The notes below the pieces were generated by a model. It saw only the letters and a list, made by a program, of their open reading frames with translations. It was not told where the DNA came from and made no database searches. This document shows, one piece after another, positions 7,328-15,711 of a stretch of DNA of 64,000 nucleotides. The stretch is from Pseudorhodobacter sp. PARRP1. GTDB taxonomy: Bacteria > Pseudomonadota > Alphaproteobacteria > Rhodobacterales > Rhodobacteraceae. The stretch spans positions 1 through 64,000 of the forward strand of contig NKIU01000007.1 in assembly GCA_002256245.1 (NCBI GenBank), read 5' to 3'. The position numbers and the translations under genes were made by a program. Each line of letters starts with the position of its first letter. Within the stretch, counting starts at the first letter, position 1.

Positions 7328-7972
7328 ATGACACGCCAGCTCGACTACCCCGCCATGCAGCGCATTTTCACCCGGTTTCAGGCCTTGGAGGCCGAGCCGA
7401 AGGGTGAGTTGGAACACACCAACGCCTTCACGCTGGTGGTGGCCGTGGCGCTGTCGGCGCAGGCGACGGATGTTGGCGTGAACAAGGCCACACGCAAGCT
7501 GTTTCAAATCGCCGATACCCCCGCCAAGATGCTGGCTTTGGGCGAGGAAGGCGTGATCGAGCACATCAAGACCATCGGGCTTTACCGCAACAAGGCCAAG
7601 AACGTGATCAAGCTCAGCCAGCTTCTGATCGACAATTTCGGCGGCGAGGTGCCCTCCAGCCGCGCGGCCTTGGTGTCGTTGCCCGGCGTGGGGCGCAAGA
7701 CCGCGAATGTGGTGCTGAACATGTGGTTCGGCCAGCCATCGCAGGCGGTGGATACGCATATTTTCCGGCTGGGCAATCGCTCTGGCATCGCCCCCGGCAA
7801 GGACGAAACCGCGGTAGAGCGCGCCATTGAAGACAACGTCCCCGCCGAGTTTCAACGCCACGCCCATCACTGGCTAATCCTGCACGGGCGGTATATCTGC
7901 ATCGCGCGCAAACCCAAATGCGGCATCTGCCCAATCGCGGATGACTGCCTGTTCGAGGAAAAGACCCAATGA
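7328..7972 (+). CDS. nth: Endonuclease III (DNA glycosylase/AP lyase)
   Basis: This 214-residue enzyme removes oxidised pyrimidines and cleaves AP sites in base-excision repair. The helix-hairpin-helix LPGVGRKTANVVL contains the catalytic Lys, and the catalytic Asp is in QAVDTHIFRL. The C-terminus carries the iron-sulfur cluster ligands in the pattern C-x6-C-x2-C-x5-C. The start at 7328 is favoured by the usual length; an in-frame ATG at 7289 would add 13 atypical residues. The stop overlaps the next gene start in an ATGA arrangement. Confidence 0.93.
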   Translation: MTRQLDYPAMQRIFTRFQALEAEPKGELEHTNAFTLVVAVALSAQATDVGVNKATRKLFQIADTPAKMLALGEEGVIEHIKTIGLYRNKAKNVIKLSQLLIDNFGGEVPSSRAALVSLPGVGRKTANVVLNMWFGQPSQAVDTHIFRLGNRSGIAPGKDETAVERAIEDNVPAEFQRHAHHWLILHGRYICIARKPKCGICPIADDCLFEEKTQ

Positions 7973-8952
7973 AACGCTATCAGGTTGTCGGCATCGGCAA
8001 TGCGATTGTGGATGTGTTCGCCCAAGCCGATGACAGCTTTCTTGAGATGATGGGCATCGAAAAAGGCATCATGCAACTGGTCGAGCGCGAGCGTGGCGAG
8101 CTTTTGTATGCCGCGATGAAAGACCGCGTGCAGGCGCCGGGTGGGTCGGTGGCAAACACGCTGGCGGGTCTGGGCAATCTCGGCCTGACCACGGCGTTCA
8201 TTGGCCGGGTGCATGACGACGCGTTGGGGCGGTTCTATGCGACCTCGATGGCCGCAGGCGGCACCGATTTCGTCAATGCTCCGGTGCCAGGCGGGGAGTT
8301 GCCAACCTCGCGCTCGATGATCTTCGTCGCCCCGGATGGGGAGCGGTCGATGAACACCTATCTTGGCATCTCCTCGGAACTCGGGCCAGAGGATGTCTCG
8401 GACGCGGTCGCGGGCGATGCGGCGGTGCTGTTCCTTGAAGGCTATCTCTACGACAAGCCCAAGGGGATGCAGGCGTTTGAGCGGGCGGCGAAGCTTTGCC
8501 AAGCGGCGGGCGGGCAGGCGGGGATCGCGCTGTCAGACCCGTTCTGCGTGGACCGGCACCGCGGCGATTTCCGTCGGCTGGTCAAGGATCTGGATTACGT
8601 GATCGGGAACGAGCATGAATGGGCCAGCCTGTATCAGACCGATCTGGATGCGGCTTTGAAGCAGGCGGCGGCAGAGGTTGGGTTGATCGCCTGCACCCGC
8701 TCGGGCGATGAGGTGATCGTGATCCGGGGCGACGAACGCGCCGTGGTTCCGGTGCGCCGGGTGGTGCCTGTCGATGCCACCGGGGCGGGCGATCAGTTCG
8801 CGGCGGGGTTCCTCTATGGCATCGCCACGGGTCGGTCGTTGGAGATTTCGGGCCGGATGGGCTGCGTTGCGGCGGCCGAGGTGATCGGGCATTTCGGGGC
8901 GCGGCCTGAGGCTAATCTGGCAGATTTGTTTGCAGGCGAGGGGCTGATTTAA
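7969..8952 (+). CDS. PfkB-family kinase, adenosine kinase-like
   Basis: The 327-residue ribokinase-fold enzyme has the N-terminal glycine-rich strand (QAPGGSVANTLAGLGNLGL) and the C-terminal PfkB signature DATGAGDQFAAGF with the catalytic Asp. Overall arrangement (GNAIVDVFAQADD at the N-terminus) matches the proteobacterial adenosine kinase/2-dehydro-3-deoxygluconokinase group, in which adenosine kinase is the usual annotation. It is translationally coupled to nth by a 4-nt overlap. Substrate cannot be fixed from sequence alone; nucleoside is the most likely. Confidence 0.85.
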   Translation: MKRYQVVGIGNAIVDVFAQADDSFLEMMGIEKGIMQLVERERGELLYAAMKDRVQAPGGSVANTLAGLGNLGLTTAFIGRVHDDALGRFYATSMAAGGTDFVNAPVPGGELPTSRSMIFVAPDGERSMNTYLGISSELGPEDVSDAVAGDAAVLFLEGYLYDKPKGMQAFERAAKLCQAAGGQAGIALSDPFCVDRHRGDFRRLVKDLDYVIGNEHEWASLYQTDLDAALKQAAAEVGLIACTRSGDEVIVIRGDERAVVPVRRVVPVDATGAGDQFAAGFLYGIATGRSLEISGRMGCVAAAEVIGHFGARPEANLADLFAGEGLI

Positions 8953-8956
8953 CGGC

Positions 8957-8973
8957 GGTCCCAACTCGGGACC
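8957..8973. promoter_or_regulatory. Palindrome GGTCCC-AACTC-GGGACC, copy A of a composite element
   Basis: The 6-bp arms lie 5 nt after the kinase stop. The exact 17-mer recurs at 60150-60166 and an equivalent with another loop occurs at 29256-29272. In all three the palindrome is followed 39-40 nt later by a CtrA-like box. It may act as a terminator hairpin here, but the following bases are AAATTT and not a T-run. Confidence 0.6.
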
Positions 8974-9013
8974 AAATTTAATATATATAAATCAATGTGA
9001 TAGCCCCATAGAT

Positions 9014-9028
9014 TTAAGGTTTCGTTAA
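9014..9028. promoter_or_regulatory. CtrA-type box TTAA-N7-TTAA (copy A)
   Basis: TTAAGGTTTCGTTAA matches the full CtrA consensus of alphaproteobacteria. A near-identical box is at 60206-60220 and a one-mismatch version at 29313-29327, each at the same distance from a GGTCCC/GGGACC palindrome. Confidence 0.55.
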
Positions 9029-9050
9029 GGTTTGGCCAGGTTTTCTTGCT

Positions 9051-9138
9051 GTTTCATCTGTTCTTAAATATCCCCGCCGGAGGCTTCTTACGCCAATATC
9101 GGAAGCCTCCGGCGGGGATATTTAAGAACAGATGAAAC
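9051..9138. repeat. Long inverted repeat with 37-bp arms (CCTCCGGCGGGGATATTT family)
   Basis: Arms 9051-9087 and 9102-9138 are perfect complements around a 14-nt loop. The core GCCTCCGGCGGGGATATTTA recurs at 60255-60340 (33-bp arms), as one arm at 22886-22907, and as a variant with AGTATTTAGG at 27752-27823. All are intergenic. As RNA it would form a very stable hairpin, so transcription termination or RNA 3'-end protection is likely. Confidence 0.8.
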
Positions 9139-9306
9139 GCGGTCGGCGGCCAAGACCCACAAGGCCGACGCCGCCGGGGCGGGGCGAAACCTTAAGCCTG
9201 TTTTCGCTGTTTGGCGTTCTCGGTGCTGCCGTGCCGCATGGTCTTGCGGCGCGCGCGGCTTTCGGGCATCACCATTTCAAATGGCATCTGCGTGTGAGGT
9301 TTTACG

Positions 9307-9480
9307 ATGGACTATGGCAAATCGGGCAATCCGAGAACCGACAAGAACGTGCCGCAGCGCAAGGTTGGCAAAAAAGGCCTTGGCGCGGAACGCTCGGCGA
9401 CAGGCGGCAAGGCCAGCAAAGACGAGCTTGTGGCGCGGATGAAAGCGGCTGCGGCGGCCAAGGCCGCAGAGACGAAGTAA
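9307..9480 (+). CDS. Small basic protein, 57 residues, conserved-looking hypothetical
   Basis: The product begins MDYGKSGNPRTDKNVPQRK, is rich in Lys, Gly and Ala, and ends in an Ala-rich helix (ELVARMKAAAAAKAAETK). It has no membrane span or signal peptide and looks intrinsically disordered and nucleic-acid compatible. TGAGG precedes the ATG. I recall similar short proteins with an MDY..G N-terminus and a KAELLARMKAAA tail in Rhodobacteraceae, but no function is known to me. Confidence 0.6.
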   Translation: MDYGKSGNPRTDKNVPQRKVGKKGLGAERSATGGKASKDELVARMKAAAAAKAAETK

Positions 9481-9517
9481 GCCACGTTCTGAACCGGGGG
9501 CATTCTTGCCCCACGCT

Positions 9518-9577
9518 GCCCCGGACTTGATCCGGGGCCTCATGGGATGCGCCAAGGCCCCGGATCAAGTCCGGGGC
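9518..9577. repeat. Inverted repeat with 23-bp arms (CCCCGGACTTGATCCGGGG family)
   Basis: Arms 9518-9540 and 9555-9577 are perfect complements around a 14-nt loop. The same module occurs at 34908-34980 (30-bp arms), 44491-44566 (imperfect) and as a single arm at 37431-37458. Each lies at a gene 3' end. Here it separates the small gene from the convergent RNase gene and could terminate both. Confidence 0.85.
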
Positions 9578-9592
9578 GGCGCAGATGGTGGG

Positions 9593-10231
9593 TTAGCGCA
9601 CCGCCTCTAGCCCCGCGTCTTTCAGGGTGCAGTCCTTGATGGTGTCAGCGCCGCAGCGGCGGGGTTCAAGGTCTTTGGTCAGGCAGATGCGGATTTCCTG
9701 AATCATGCCGCTGCTGCATGTCACCGTCATCTGATCGCGGGCGATCTGGGGGTTGGCTTCGGCGAAGGCCTCTTCGATGACCGACGCGGGCACATGCAGG
9801 TCTTTGGTGATTTTGGCGAAGATCGGCGGGATCACCACGGCTTTGTAGGCTTTGCGCATGGTACTGTAATAGGTTTTGGCCGATAGGCCCGAGCAGCGGC
9901 CATGTTTTTTCCACTCGTAGAACGCAAGGCCTGCGCCGCCCATGATGTCGGCCATTTGGGCTGAATCGCTGCGGTTGGGGTCGTTTTCAACCGTGCGGCA
10001 GTCCGACGGATAGCCGGATTCGTATTGCGGCCAGAGGCCGTGCAGCGTCCATGTCAGGCCGCGGCCCGCATCGCATTGCGGGTCGCCGCGCCCGTCGCCT
10101 GTCAGCGCGCACCAGTTGGAAGACCAGCCCAAAGACATGACGTAATAGTCGAAATCGCCCGCCTTTTCGCCTTGGGCTTGTGCCATTCCACCAAAACAAA
10201 TCGCCGCGATCACCAACCCAAGCAGACGCAT
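9593..10231 (-). CDS. Secreted ribonuclease T2 family protein
   Basis: The 212-residue protein has a Sec signal peptide (residues 1-20, ending AQAQ) and both catalytic sequences of the T2 family: WTLHGLWPQY with catalytic His64, and EWKKHGRC with Glu106 and His110. Multiple cysteines (41, 53, 78, 113 and C-terminal ones) can form the conserved disulfides. It is a periplasmic or extracellular endoribonuclease likely used for scavenging RNA. ATG at 10231 follows AAGGGGAAG. Confidence 0.92.
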   Translation of the reverse strand: MRLLGLVIAAICFGGMAQAQGEKAGDFDYYVMSLGWSSNWCALTGDGRGDPQCDAGRGLTWTLHGLWPQYESGYPSDCRTVENDPNRSDSAQMADIMGGAGLAFYEWKKHGRCSGLSAKTYYSTMRKAYKAVVIPPIFAKITKDLHVPASVIEEAFAEANPQIARDQMTVTCSSGMIQEIRICLTKDLEPRRCGADTIKDCTLKDAGLEAVR

Positions 10232-10382
10232 TACCACTTCCCCTTTGCGACAAGCCGCAGTATATGGGCCAAGATTTCCCTGAAAACGAAAACTTCGCGG
10301 CCACGGTCGCAGCCGTTTTCCCGGCTCGGGGAAGATTTGTAAAGCCCCGCCCGTTTGCGGGCGTAAGCTGAGGAGATTTCCG

Positions 10383-11141
10383 ATGTCGAAGCCTTTGATG
10401 TCCAAAGCGACCGCAGTTTGGCTGGTGGACAACACCACGCTGACCTTCCGCCAAGTGGCAGAGTTCTGCGGCATGCATGAATTGGAAGTGCAGGGCATTG
10501 CCGACGGCGATGTGGCGACCGGGGTGAAGGGATTCGATCCGGTTGGCAACAACCAGTTGGACGCGATTGAGATTGAGCGCGGGCAAAAAGACCCGCTGTA
10601 TAAGCTGAAGCTGAAGTTCAACGCCTCGGCTGTCGGTGAAGAAAAGCGGCGCGGGCCGCGCTATACGCCTTTGTCCAAGCGTCAGGATCGTCCGGCGTCG
10701 ATCTTGTGGCTGGTGAAGTTCCACCCCGAGTTGTCGGATGGCGCGATTGGCAAGCTGGTCGGCACCACCAAGCCGACGATTGCGGCTATTCGTGAGCGCA
10801 CGCACTGGAACATCAACAACATCACCGCGATTGATCCGGTGGCTTTGGGGCTGTGCAAACAGTCGGAGTTGGATACGGCGGTGCAGGCTGCGGTGCGCAA
10901 GAAGGCGGCCGAGGGCGGCGTGATGTCGGATGACGAGCGGCGCAAGCTGGTGTCCACCGAGCAGTCTTTGGGGATGGATACCGAGGCCAAGATGCCTTCC
11001 GGTTTGGGGGCGGGTCTGGCGCAGTTCACCCGTGAGGAGCAGGAAGAAAAGCCTGCCGATTTCTCGGATGCCGACAGCTTCTTCAACCTGCCGCATGGCG
11101 ATGATGACGATGAGGACGAGGACGACGATATCCGTCGTTGA
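10383..11141 (+). CDS. trcR: TrcR, cell cycle transcriptional regulator (DUF1013)
   Basis: The 252-residue protein matches the alphaproteobacterial DUF1013 family: an N-terminal domain with the conserved stretch VWLVDNTTLTFRQVAEFCG, a central helix-turn-helix region (LSDGAIGKLVGTTKPTIAAIRERTHWN) and a highly acidic C-terminal tail of Asp/Glu residues before IRR. TrcR has been linked to CtrA/GcrA-dependent cell-cycle control in alphaproteobacteria. TGAGGAG precedes the ATG. It is monocistronic and followed by a terminator. Confidence 0.9.
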   Translation: MSKPLMSKATAVWLVDNTTLTFRQVAEFCGMHELEVQGIADGDVATGVKGFDPVGNNQLDAIEIERGQKDPLYKLKLKFNASAVGEEKRRGPRYTPLSKRQDRPASILWLVKFHPELSDGAIGKLVGTTKPTIAAIRERTHWNINNITAIDPVALGLCKQSELDTAVQAAVRKKAAEGGVMSDDERRKLVSTEQSLGMDTEAKMPSGLGAGLAQFTREEQEEKPADFSDADSFFNLPHGDDDDEDEDDDIRR

Positions 11142-11154
11142 TCTTTGGCTGATG

Positions 11155-11188
11155 AAACCCCGGTCCTTGTGGCCGGGGTTTTGTTTTG
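11155..11188 (+). terminator. Rho-independent terminator of trcR
   Basis: AAACCCCGG at 11155-11163 pairs with CCGGGGTTT at 11173-11181 and is followed by TTGTTTTG. It lies 13 nt past the stop and only a few bases from the converging stress-protein gene. Confidence 0.8.
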
Positions 11189-11191
11189 TGG

Positions 11192-12040
11192 CTAGTGTGC
11201 CATCAGCACCGGGATTTCGGTGCGCTCCAGCATGTAACGGGTGGTGCCGCCCAGAATGGCCTCGCGCAGGCGGGAATGGCCGTAAGCGCCCATCACCAGC
11301 ATATCGGCGTTCTGATCAATGGCGTGGCGGGTCAGCACATCGCAGGTTTGCGGCAGGGTGCGGGCCAGCACCGAAACCTCGGCATGGACGCTGTGGCGGG
11401 TCAGCAGTTGGCACAGCATACCGCCGGGATCAGAGCGTTCCTCGCCTTGCGTCGGCGGGTCGATCACGGTGATGTTGACGCTGTCGGCGGCTTTCAGGAA
11501 CGGCAGGGCGCGGCGGGCGGCGGTCATCGCTTCGCTGCTTTGATTCCAGGCGAGCACGATGCGTTTGGGCTGGATGTTCGGCCCCAAACCCTTGGCGGGC
11601 AGCACCAGAACCGGGGCTTTGCCGTCAAACAGCGCCGCTTCGATCACCGCTTCGGCATCGGGATTCGCCTCGGGTCCGTAGGGGCGGGGTTGGACGACCA
11701 GATCGGCAAAGCGGGCGCGGCTGGCGACCAGATCGGTCAGCGCGCCGGCTTGGGTGATCACGGTCTCAAGGCTGTAGCGCAGATCGGGGCCCTCGGCGGC
11801 GAGGGCGGCGCGGGCTAGGGTTTCCAGCGCCTTGGCGTCGGCTTCGGCGCGGTCGATGCCGACTTGCATCAGCACGGCACCGGTGCCGATGTAGGAATAA
11901 CCCATCTGGGTGCGATCCACGCCCAGCACCAGCACGTCGAGATGCGCGTCTTGGGCGCGGGCCAGACGGGCGGCGGCGCTGATCGCCAGTTTGGCATCGG
12001 CGGGGTTGCTCAGCACGGTCAGAATCGTTTTGTAGTCCAT
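11192..12040 (-). CDS. Universal stress protein, tandem UspA domains
   Basis: The 282-residue protein contains two Usp-like halves. The C-terminal one has the ATP-binding motif G-x2-G-x9-G-(S/T) in VMGAYGHSRLREAILGG followed by TTRYMLERTEIPVLMAH. The start at 12040 follows AGGGAGA. The gene is divergent from ccoN and one of two FnrL-like boxes between them (12105-12118) is the nearer to it, so low-oxygen induction is likely. The same arrangement of a usp gene beside ccoN is familiar in Rhodobacter relatives. Confidence 0.88.
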   Translation of the reverse strand: MDYKTILTVLSNPADAKLAISAAARLARAQDAHLDVLVLGVDRTQMGYSYIGTGAVLMQVGIDRAEADAKALETLARAALAAEGPDLRYSLETVITQAGALTDLVASRARFADLVVQPRPYGPEANPDAEAVIEAALFDGKAPVLVLPAKGLGPNIQPKRIVLAWNQSSEAMTAARRALPFLKAADSVNITVIDPPTQGEERSDPGGMLCQLLTRHSVHAEVSVLARTLPQTCDVLTRHAIDQNADMLVMGAYGHSRLREAILGGTTRYMLERTEIPVLMAH

Positions 12041-12104
12041 CACACGGTCTCCCTTTTTGGGTGGTGCCATGGTGCGACTATGGCGTGTGCCGCGGGGCAT
12101 CACA

Positions 12105-12118
12105 TTGACCTTGATCAA
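12105..12118. promoter_or_regulatory. FnrL-type box TTGAC-N4-ATCAA
   Basis: TTGACCTTGATCAA matches the FNR consensus TTGAT-N4-ATCAA with one change. It lies 65 nt upstream of the stress-protein start codon and about 150 nt upstream of ccoN. Confidence 0.7.
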
Positions 12119-12135
12119 CTTTAGATGGGGGCTGG

Positions 12136-12149
12136 TTGATATGGATCAA
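12136..12149. promoter_or_regulatory. Perfect FnrL box TTGAT-N4-ATCAA upstream of ccoN
   Basis: TTGATATGGATCAA is an exact FNR/FnrL consensus, 118 nt upstream of the ccoN ATG. In Rhodobacter and Paracoccus such sites activate cbb3 oxidase at low oxygen. Confidence 0.85.
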
Positions 12150-12267
12150 GGCCCCGCGCCGCCCTGACTGCCAGAAGCGGGACAGTCAAAAGCGTTGGCC
12201 GTGGGCTGAGTCGGGTTCTGCATGCCCGATCCAGACGCGGACCGGAGCAAAGTCGAAGGGACGCAAA

Positions 12268-13875
12268 ATGTGGGATTACGTGAAACTGATCGTGCTTGGC
12301 ACGATCGCGGTTCTGGCCGCGATCGGGGCCAATTTCGCGCATGATCTGCCGTATATGGTGAACGCAATCGTCGTCATGCTGGCCGCTTCCATCACCTTTG
12401 TGTGGGAGATCCGACATGTGGGCGAGGTGCGGCTGCATCCGGCAAATGAATATATGGACGGCGTGGTGCGCGCCGGGGTGATTGCGACGACCTTCTGGGG
12501 TGTCGTGGGGTTTCTGGTGGGTGTGGTCATCGCCTTTCAACTGGCGTTTCCGCAGCTGAACCTGGGCAACATCACCGATGGCGTGCTGAATTTTGGCCGT
12601 CTGCGCCCCCTGCACACATCTGCGGTGATCTTTGCCTTTGGCGGTAACGCCCTGATCATGAGCTCTTTCTACATCGTGCAACGCACCTGCGGCACCCGGC
12701 TGTGGGGCGGCAATCTGGGCTGGTTCGTGTTCTGGGGCTGGCAGTTGATGATCGTGCTGGCGGCGACCTCGTATGTCACGGGTGGCACGCAGGGCAAGGA
12801 ATACGCCGAAACCGTCTGGTATATCGACATCTGGATCACCGTGGTCTGGGTGGCGTTCCTTTTGGTCTTCATGGGCACGCTTTGGAAGCGCCGCGAGCCG
12901 CATATCTACGTCGCCAACTGGTTCTTGCTGTCGATGATCATCACGGTGGCGATGCTGCATCTGGTCAACAACATGGCGGTGCCGGTTTCGATCCTGTCGT
13001 CGCAATCGGTGCCGGTGTTCTCGGGCGTGCAGGATGCGATGACGCAGTGGTGGTATGGCCACAACGCGGTGGGCTTCTTCCTGACGGCTGGTTTCCTTGG
13101 CATGATGTATTACTTCGTGCCGAAGCAAGCCGAGCGTCCGGTTTATAGCTATAAGCTGTCGATCATCCACTTCTGGGCGCTGATCTTTCTGTATATCTGG
13201 GCCGGTCCGCACCACTTGCACTATACCGCTTTGCCCGAATGGGCTGGCACCCTTGGCATGGTGTTCTCGATCATCCTGTGGATGCCAAGCTGGGGCGGTA
13301 TGATCAACGGTCTGATGACGCTGTCGGGCGCCTGGGACAAGCTGCGCACCGATCCGATCATCCGGATGATGGTGATCTCGATCGGGTTCTACGGCATGTC
13401 CACCTTTGAAGGGCCGATGATGTCGATCAAGGCTGTCAACAGCCTGTCGCATTATACCGACTGGACGATTGGCCATGTGCATTCTGGCGCTTTGGGCTGG
13501 AACGGCATGATCACCTTTGGCGCGCTTTACTTCCTGACGCCGCGCTTGTGGAACCGCGAGGGGCTTTACAGCCTGAAGCTGGTGTCGTGGCACTTCTGGC
13601 TCGCCACCATCGGGATCATTCTTTACGCCTCGTCGATGTGGGTGACGGGGATCATGGAAGGCCTGATGTGGCGCGAAGTTGATGCCAACGGCTTCCTTGT
13701 CAACGCCTTCGCCGACACCGTGGCCGCCAAGTTCCCGATGTATGTGGTGCGTGGCACGGGTGGTCTGATGTATCTGACCGGCGGGCTGATCATGGCTTAT
13801 AACCTGTGGATGACGGTGCGCGCCCAGCCCGCCCGCGCCCCGGTGAACGCCAATAACTTCGTCCCGGCGGAATAG
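12268..13875 (+). CDS. ccoN: cbb3-type cytochrome c oxidase subunit I
   Basis: The 535-residue polytopic membrane protein is the catalytic subunit carrying heme b and the heme b3-CuB centre. Histidine ligands are seen in [14 protein letters not shown] (low-spin heme), [10 protein letters not shown], and [15 protein letters not shown] (CuB site), plus [16 protein letters not shown] near the high-spin heme. It reduces O2 with high affinity at low oxygen. The start at 12268 follows GAAGGGACG; it is the first gene of ccoNOQP. A 9-nt gap precedes ccoO. Confidence 0.97.
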   Translation: MWDYVKLIVLGTIAVLAAIGANFAHDLPYMVNAIVVMLAASITFVWEIRHVGEVRLHPANEYMDGVVRAGVIATTFWGVVGFLVGVVIAFQLAFPQLNLGNITDGVLNFGRLRPLHTSAVIFAFGGNALIMSSFYIVQRTCGTRLWGGNLGWFVFWGWQLMIVLAATSYVTGGTQGKEYAETVWYIDIWITVVWVAFLLVFMGTLWKRREPHIYVANWFLLSMIITVAMLHLVNNMAVPVSILSSQSVPVFSGVQDAMTQWWYGHNAVGFFLTAGFLGMMYYFVPKQAERPVYSYKLSIIHFWALIFLYIWAGPHHLHYTALPEWAGTLGMVFSIILWMPSWGGMINGLMTLSGAWDKLRTDPIIRMMVISIGFYGMSTFEGPMMSIKAVNSLSHYTDWTIGHVHSGALGWNGMITFGALYFLTPRLWNREGLYSLKLVSWHFWLATIGIILYASSMWVTGIMEGLMWREVDANGFLVNAFADTVAAKFPMYVVRGTGGLMYLTGGLIMAYNLWMTVRAQPARAPVNANNFVPAE

Positions 13876-13884
13876 GAGGCTGAG

Positions 13885-14610
13885 ATGGCTTTTCTGGACA
13901 AACACAAAGCAATCGAAACCCATGCGACCTTGCTGATGGTTCTCAGCCTGCTGGTGGTGACGATTGGCGGCATCGTGGAAATCGCGCCGCTGTTCTACTT
14001 GCAGAACACCATTGAAAAGGTGGAAGGGGTGCGCCCCTACACGCCGCTGGAGCTTGCGGGGCGCGATATCTACATCCGCGAGGGCTGCTACAACTGCCAC
14101 AGCCAGATGATCCGCCCGATGCGTGACGAGGTGGAGCGGTATGGCCATTACTCGCTGGCCGCCGAGTCGATGTATGACCATCCGTTTCAATGGGGCAGCA
14201 AGCGCACCGGGCCGGATCTGGCGCGGGTGGGCGGCAAATACTCGGACGCCTGGCATGTTGATCACTTGATGAACCCGCAGGCGGTGGTGCCGGAATCGGT
14301 GATGCCGAAATACAGCTTCCTGATGGATGCTGAAATTGACGGCAAATACATCGGCGACATCATGGCGACGCATCGCATGGTGGGAGTGCCTTACACCGAT
14401 GACGAGATGGCCAACGCCAAGGCCGATTTCGCGGTGCAGGCCGACCCGAACGCCGACACGTCGGGCATTGAGGCGCGCTATGGCAAGCTGACGGTGGCGA
14501 ACTTTGACGGTCAGCCGCAACTGACCGAGATGGACGCGCTGATCGCTTATTTGCAGGTGTTGGGCACGATGGTCGATTTCTCGACCTTCATTCCCGACCC
14601 GAAACGCTAG
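13885..14610 (+). CDS. ccoO: cbb3-type cytochrome c oxidase subunit II (monoheme cytochrome c)
   Basis: The 241-residue protein has one N-terminal membrane anchor (about residues 15-36) and a periplasmic cytochrome c domain with heme motif [14 protein letters not shown] distal Met in the MPKYSF segment is the likely axial ligand. It passes electrons from CcoP to CcoN. A strong AGGAGG is placed before the ATG. Confidence 0.96.
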   Translation: MAFLDKHKAIETHATLLMVLSLLVVTIGGIVEIAPLFYLQNTIEKVEGVRPYTPLELAGRDIYIREGCYNCHSQMIRPMRDEVERYGHYSLAAESMYDHPFQWGSKRTGPDLARVGGKYSDAWHVDHLMNPQAVVPESVMPKYSFLMDAEIDGKYIGDIMATHRMVGVPYTDDEMANAKADFAVQADPNADTSGIEARYGKLTVANFDGQPQLTEMDALIAYLQVLGTMVDFSTFIPDPKR

Positions 14611-14620
14611 GGGGCGGCTT

Positions 14621-14809
14621 ATGGAACTGTATAGTCTCTTGCGCGAATTCGCCGACAGTTGGGTGCTGTTGTTCCTGACGGTGTTCTTTCTGGGGGTGTT
14701 TGTCTGGGCTTGGAGGCCCGGCTCTCGCAAGACCCATGAGGATATTGCGAATTCGATCTTCCGCCATGATCAGAAACCTGCGGACGTGCCGCAAACCGAG
14801 GAGGCGTAA
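14621..14809 (+). CDS. ccoQ: cbb3-type oxidase subunit IV (CcoQ)
   Basis: The 62-residue protein has one membrane helix (about residues 14-32, LFLTVFFLGVFVWAW) and a polar C-terminal tail. CcoQ stabilises the CcoNOP complex and protects it from oxygen. It lies between ccoO and ccoP with a 10-nt and a 3-nt gap. Confidence 0.92.
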   Translation: MELYSLLREFADSWVLLFLTVFFLGVFVWAWRPGSRKTHEDIANSIFRHDQKPADVPQTEEA

Positions 14810-14812
14810 ACC

Positions 14813-15691
14813 ATGTGCGCCAAGCAAGTGAAGCAAGCCCAGCGTGAGGTTGAGACGACTGGCCACAGTTGGGACGGCATTGAAGAATTCAACAATCCGC
14901 TGCCGCGGTGGTGGGTTTGGGTGCTGTATCTGACGATCATCTGGGGGATCGGTTACACGATTGCCTATCCGGCCTGGCCGCTGATCACCGGCCACACGCA
15001 GGGGGTGATCGGATCGAACCAGCGGGCGGATGTCGAGGCCGATATCAAGCGGTTTGACGATGCCAATGCTGGGATCAAGGCCAAGCTGGTGGCGGCCGAT
15101 CTGGCCAGCATCCCGGCCAATGACGAGTTGAAGACCTTTGCGGTCTCGGCTGGGGCGTCGGTGTTCAAGAACAACTGCGCGCAATGCCATGGCTCGGGGG
15201 CTGCGGGGGTGCAGGGCAAGGGTTATCCGAACCTTCTGGACAACGACTGGCTGTGGGGCGGTGATATGGAGGCGATCCATACCACGGTGACGCATGGTAT
15301 CCGCAACACCACCGATGAAGATGCGCGGCTGTCGCAGATGCCGGCGTTTGGGGTCGATGGCATTCTTGAGAAACCGCAGATCGCGCAAGTGGTGCAGTAT
15401 GTGCGGCAAATCTCGGGGCAGGACCATGATGCGGCGCAGGCGACCGAGGGGGCTGCGGTGTTCGCCGAAAACTGTGTGGCCTGCCATGGTGAAGACGGCA
15501 AGGGCAACCGCGAGTTCGGCGCGCCGAACCTGACGGATGCGATCTGGCTCTATGGCGGCGATGTGGCGACCCTGACCGAGACTGTCACCAAGGCGCGTTA
15601 TGGGGTGATGCCGGCCTGGACGGGGAAGCTGTCCGAGGATGAAATCCGGGCGGTGGCGACCTATGTGCACAGCTTGGGCGGCGGCGAGTAA
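14813..15691 (+). CDS. ccoP: cbb3-type cytochrome c oxidase subunit III (diheme cytochrome c)
   Basis: The 292-residue protein has an N-terminal membrane helix (about residues 34-54) and two cytochrome c domains with heme sites [10 protein letters not shown] (near residue 121) and [10 protein letters not shown] (near residue 221). Met ligands are expected in SQMPAFG and YGVMPAW. It accepts electrons from cytochrome c or c-y. It ends the structural operon and is followed by a terminator. Confidence 0.96.
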   Translation: MCAKQVKQAQREVETTGHSWDGIEEFNNPLPRWWVWVLYLTIIWGIGYTIAYPAWPLITGHTQGVIGSNQRADVEADIKRFDDANAGIKAKLVAADLASIPANDELKTFAVSAGASVFKNNCAQCHGSGAAGVQGKGYPNLLDNDWLWGGDMEAIHTTVTHGIRNTTDEDARLSQMPAFGVDGILEKPQIAQVVQYVRQISGQDHDAAQATEGAAVFAENCVACHGEDGKGNREFGAPNLTDAIWLYGGDVATLTETVTKARYGVMPAWTGKLSEDEIRAVATYVHSLGGGE

Positions 15692-15711
15692 GCTGCTGTC
15701 AATGTTTCAGG

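Larger units (their letters stand above)
8974..9306. other. Gene-free stretch between the PfkB kinase and a small gene
   Basis: This roughly 330-bp region holds an AT-rich segment (8974-9000), a CtrA-type box (9014-9028), a 37-bp-arm inverted repeat (9051-9138) and about 165 bp of GC-rich sequence with no convincing gene. A weak forward frame from 9132 reads through the next gene in another frame and lacks a ribosome site. Confidence 0.6.

Noticed and set aside
7082-7870. Upstream in-frame extension of the ada-like gene to 7870
   Set aside because: It would overlap nth completely on the other strand and cross a palindrome; a strong SD sits at the ATG 7081.
9051-9138. Possible CRISPR or phage attachment sites in the repeated intergenic elements
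   Set aside because: Copies are single inverted repeats spread over the window, not regularly spaced direct repeats, and no integrase or cas genes are present.
9132-9530. 132-codon forward frame overlapping the small gene at 9307
   Set aside because: Begins inside a repeat arm, no SD, Arg-rich translation without structure; the 57-residue frame is better supported.
12121-14730. 869-codon reverse-strand open frame opposite ccoN and ccoO
   Set aside because: Its translation is rich in His, Arg and Gln with no domain, and the forward strand encodes textbook cbb3 subunits. GC-rich codon bias opens the antisense frame.
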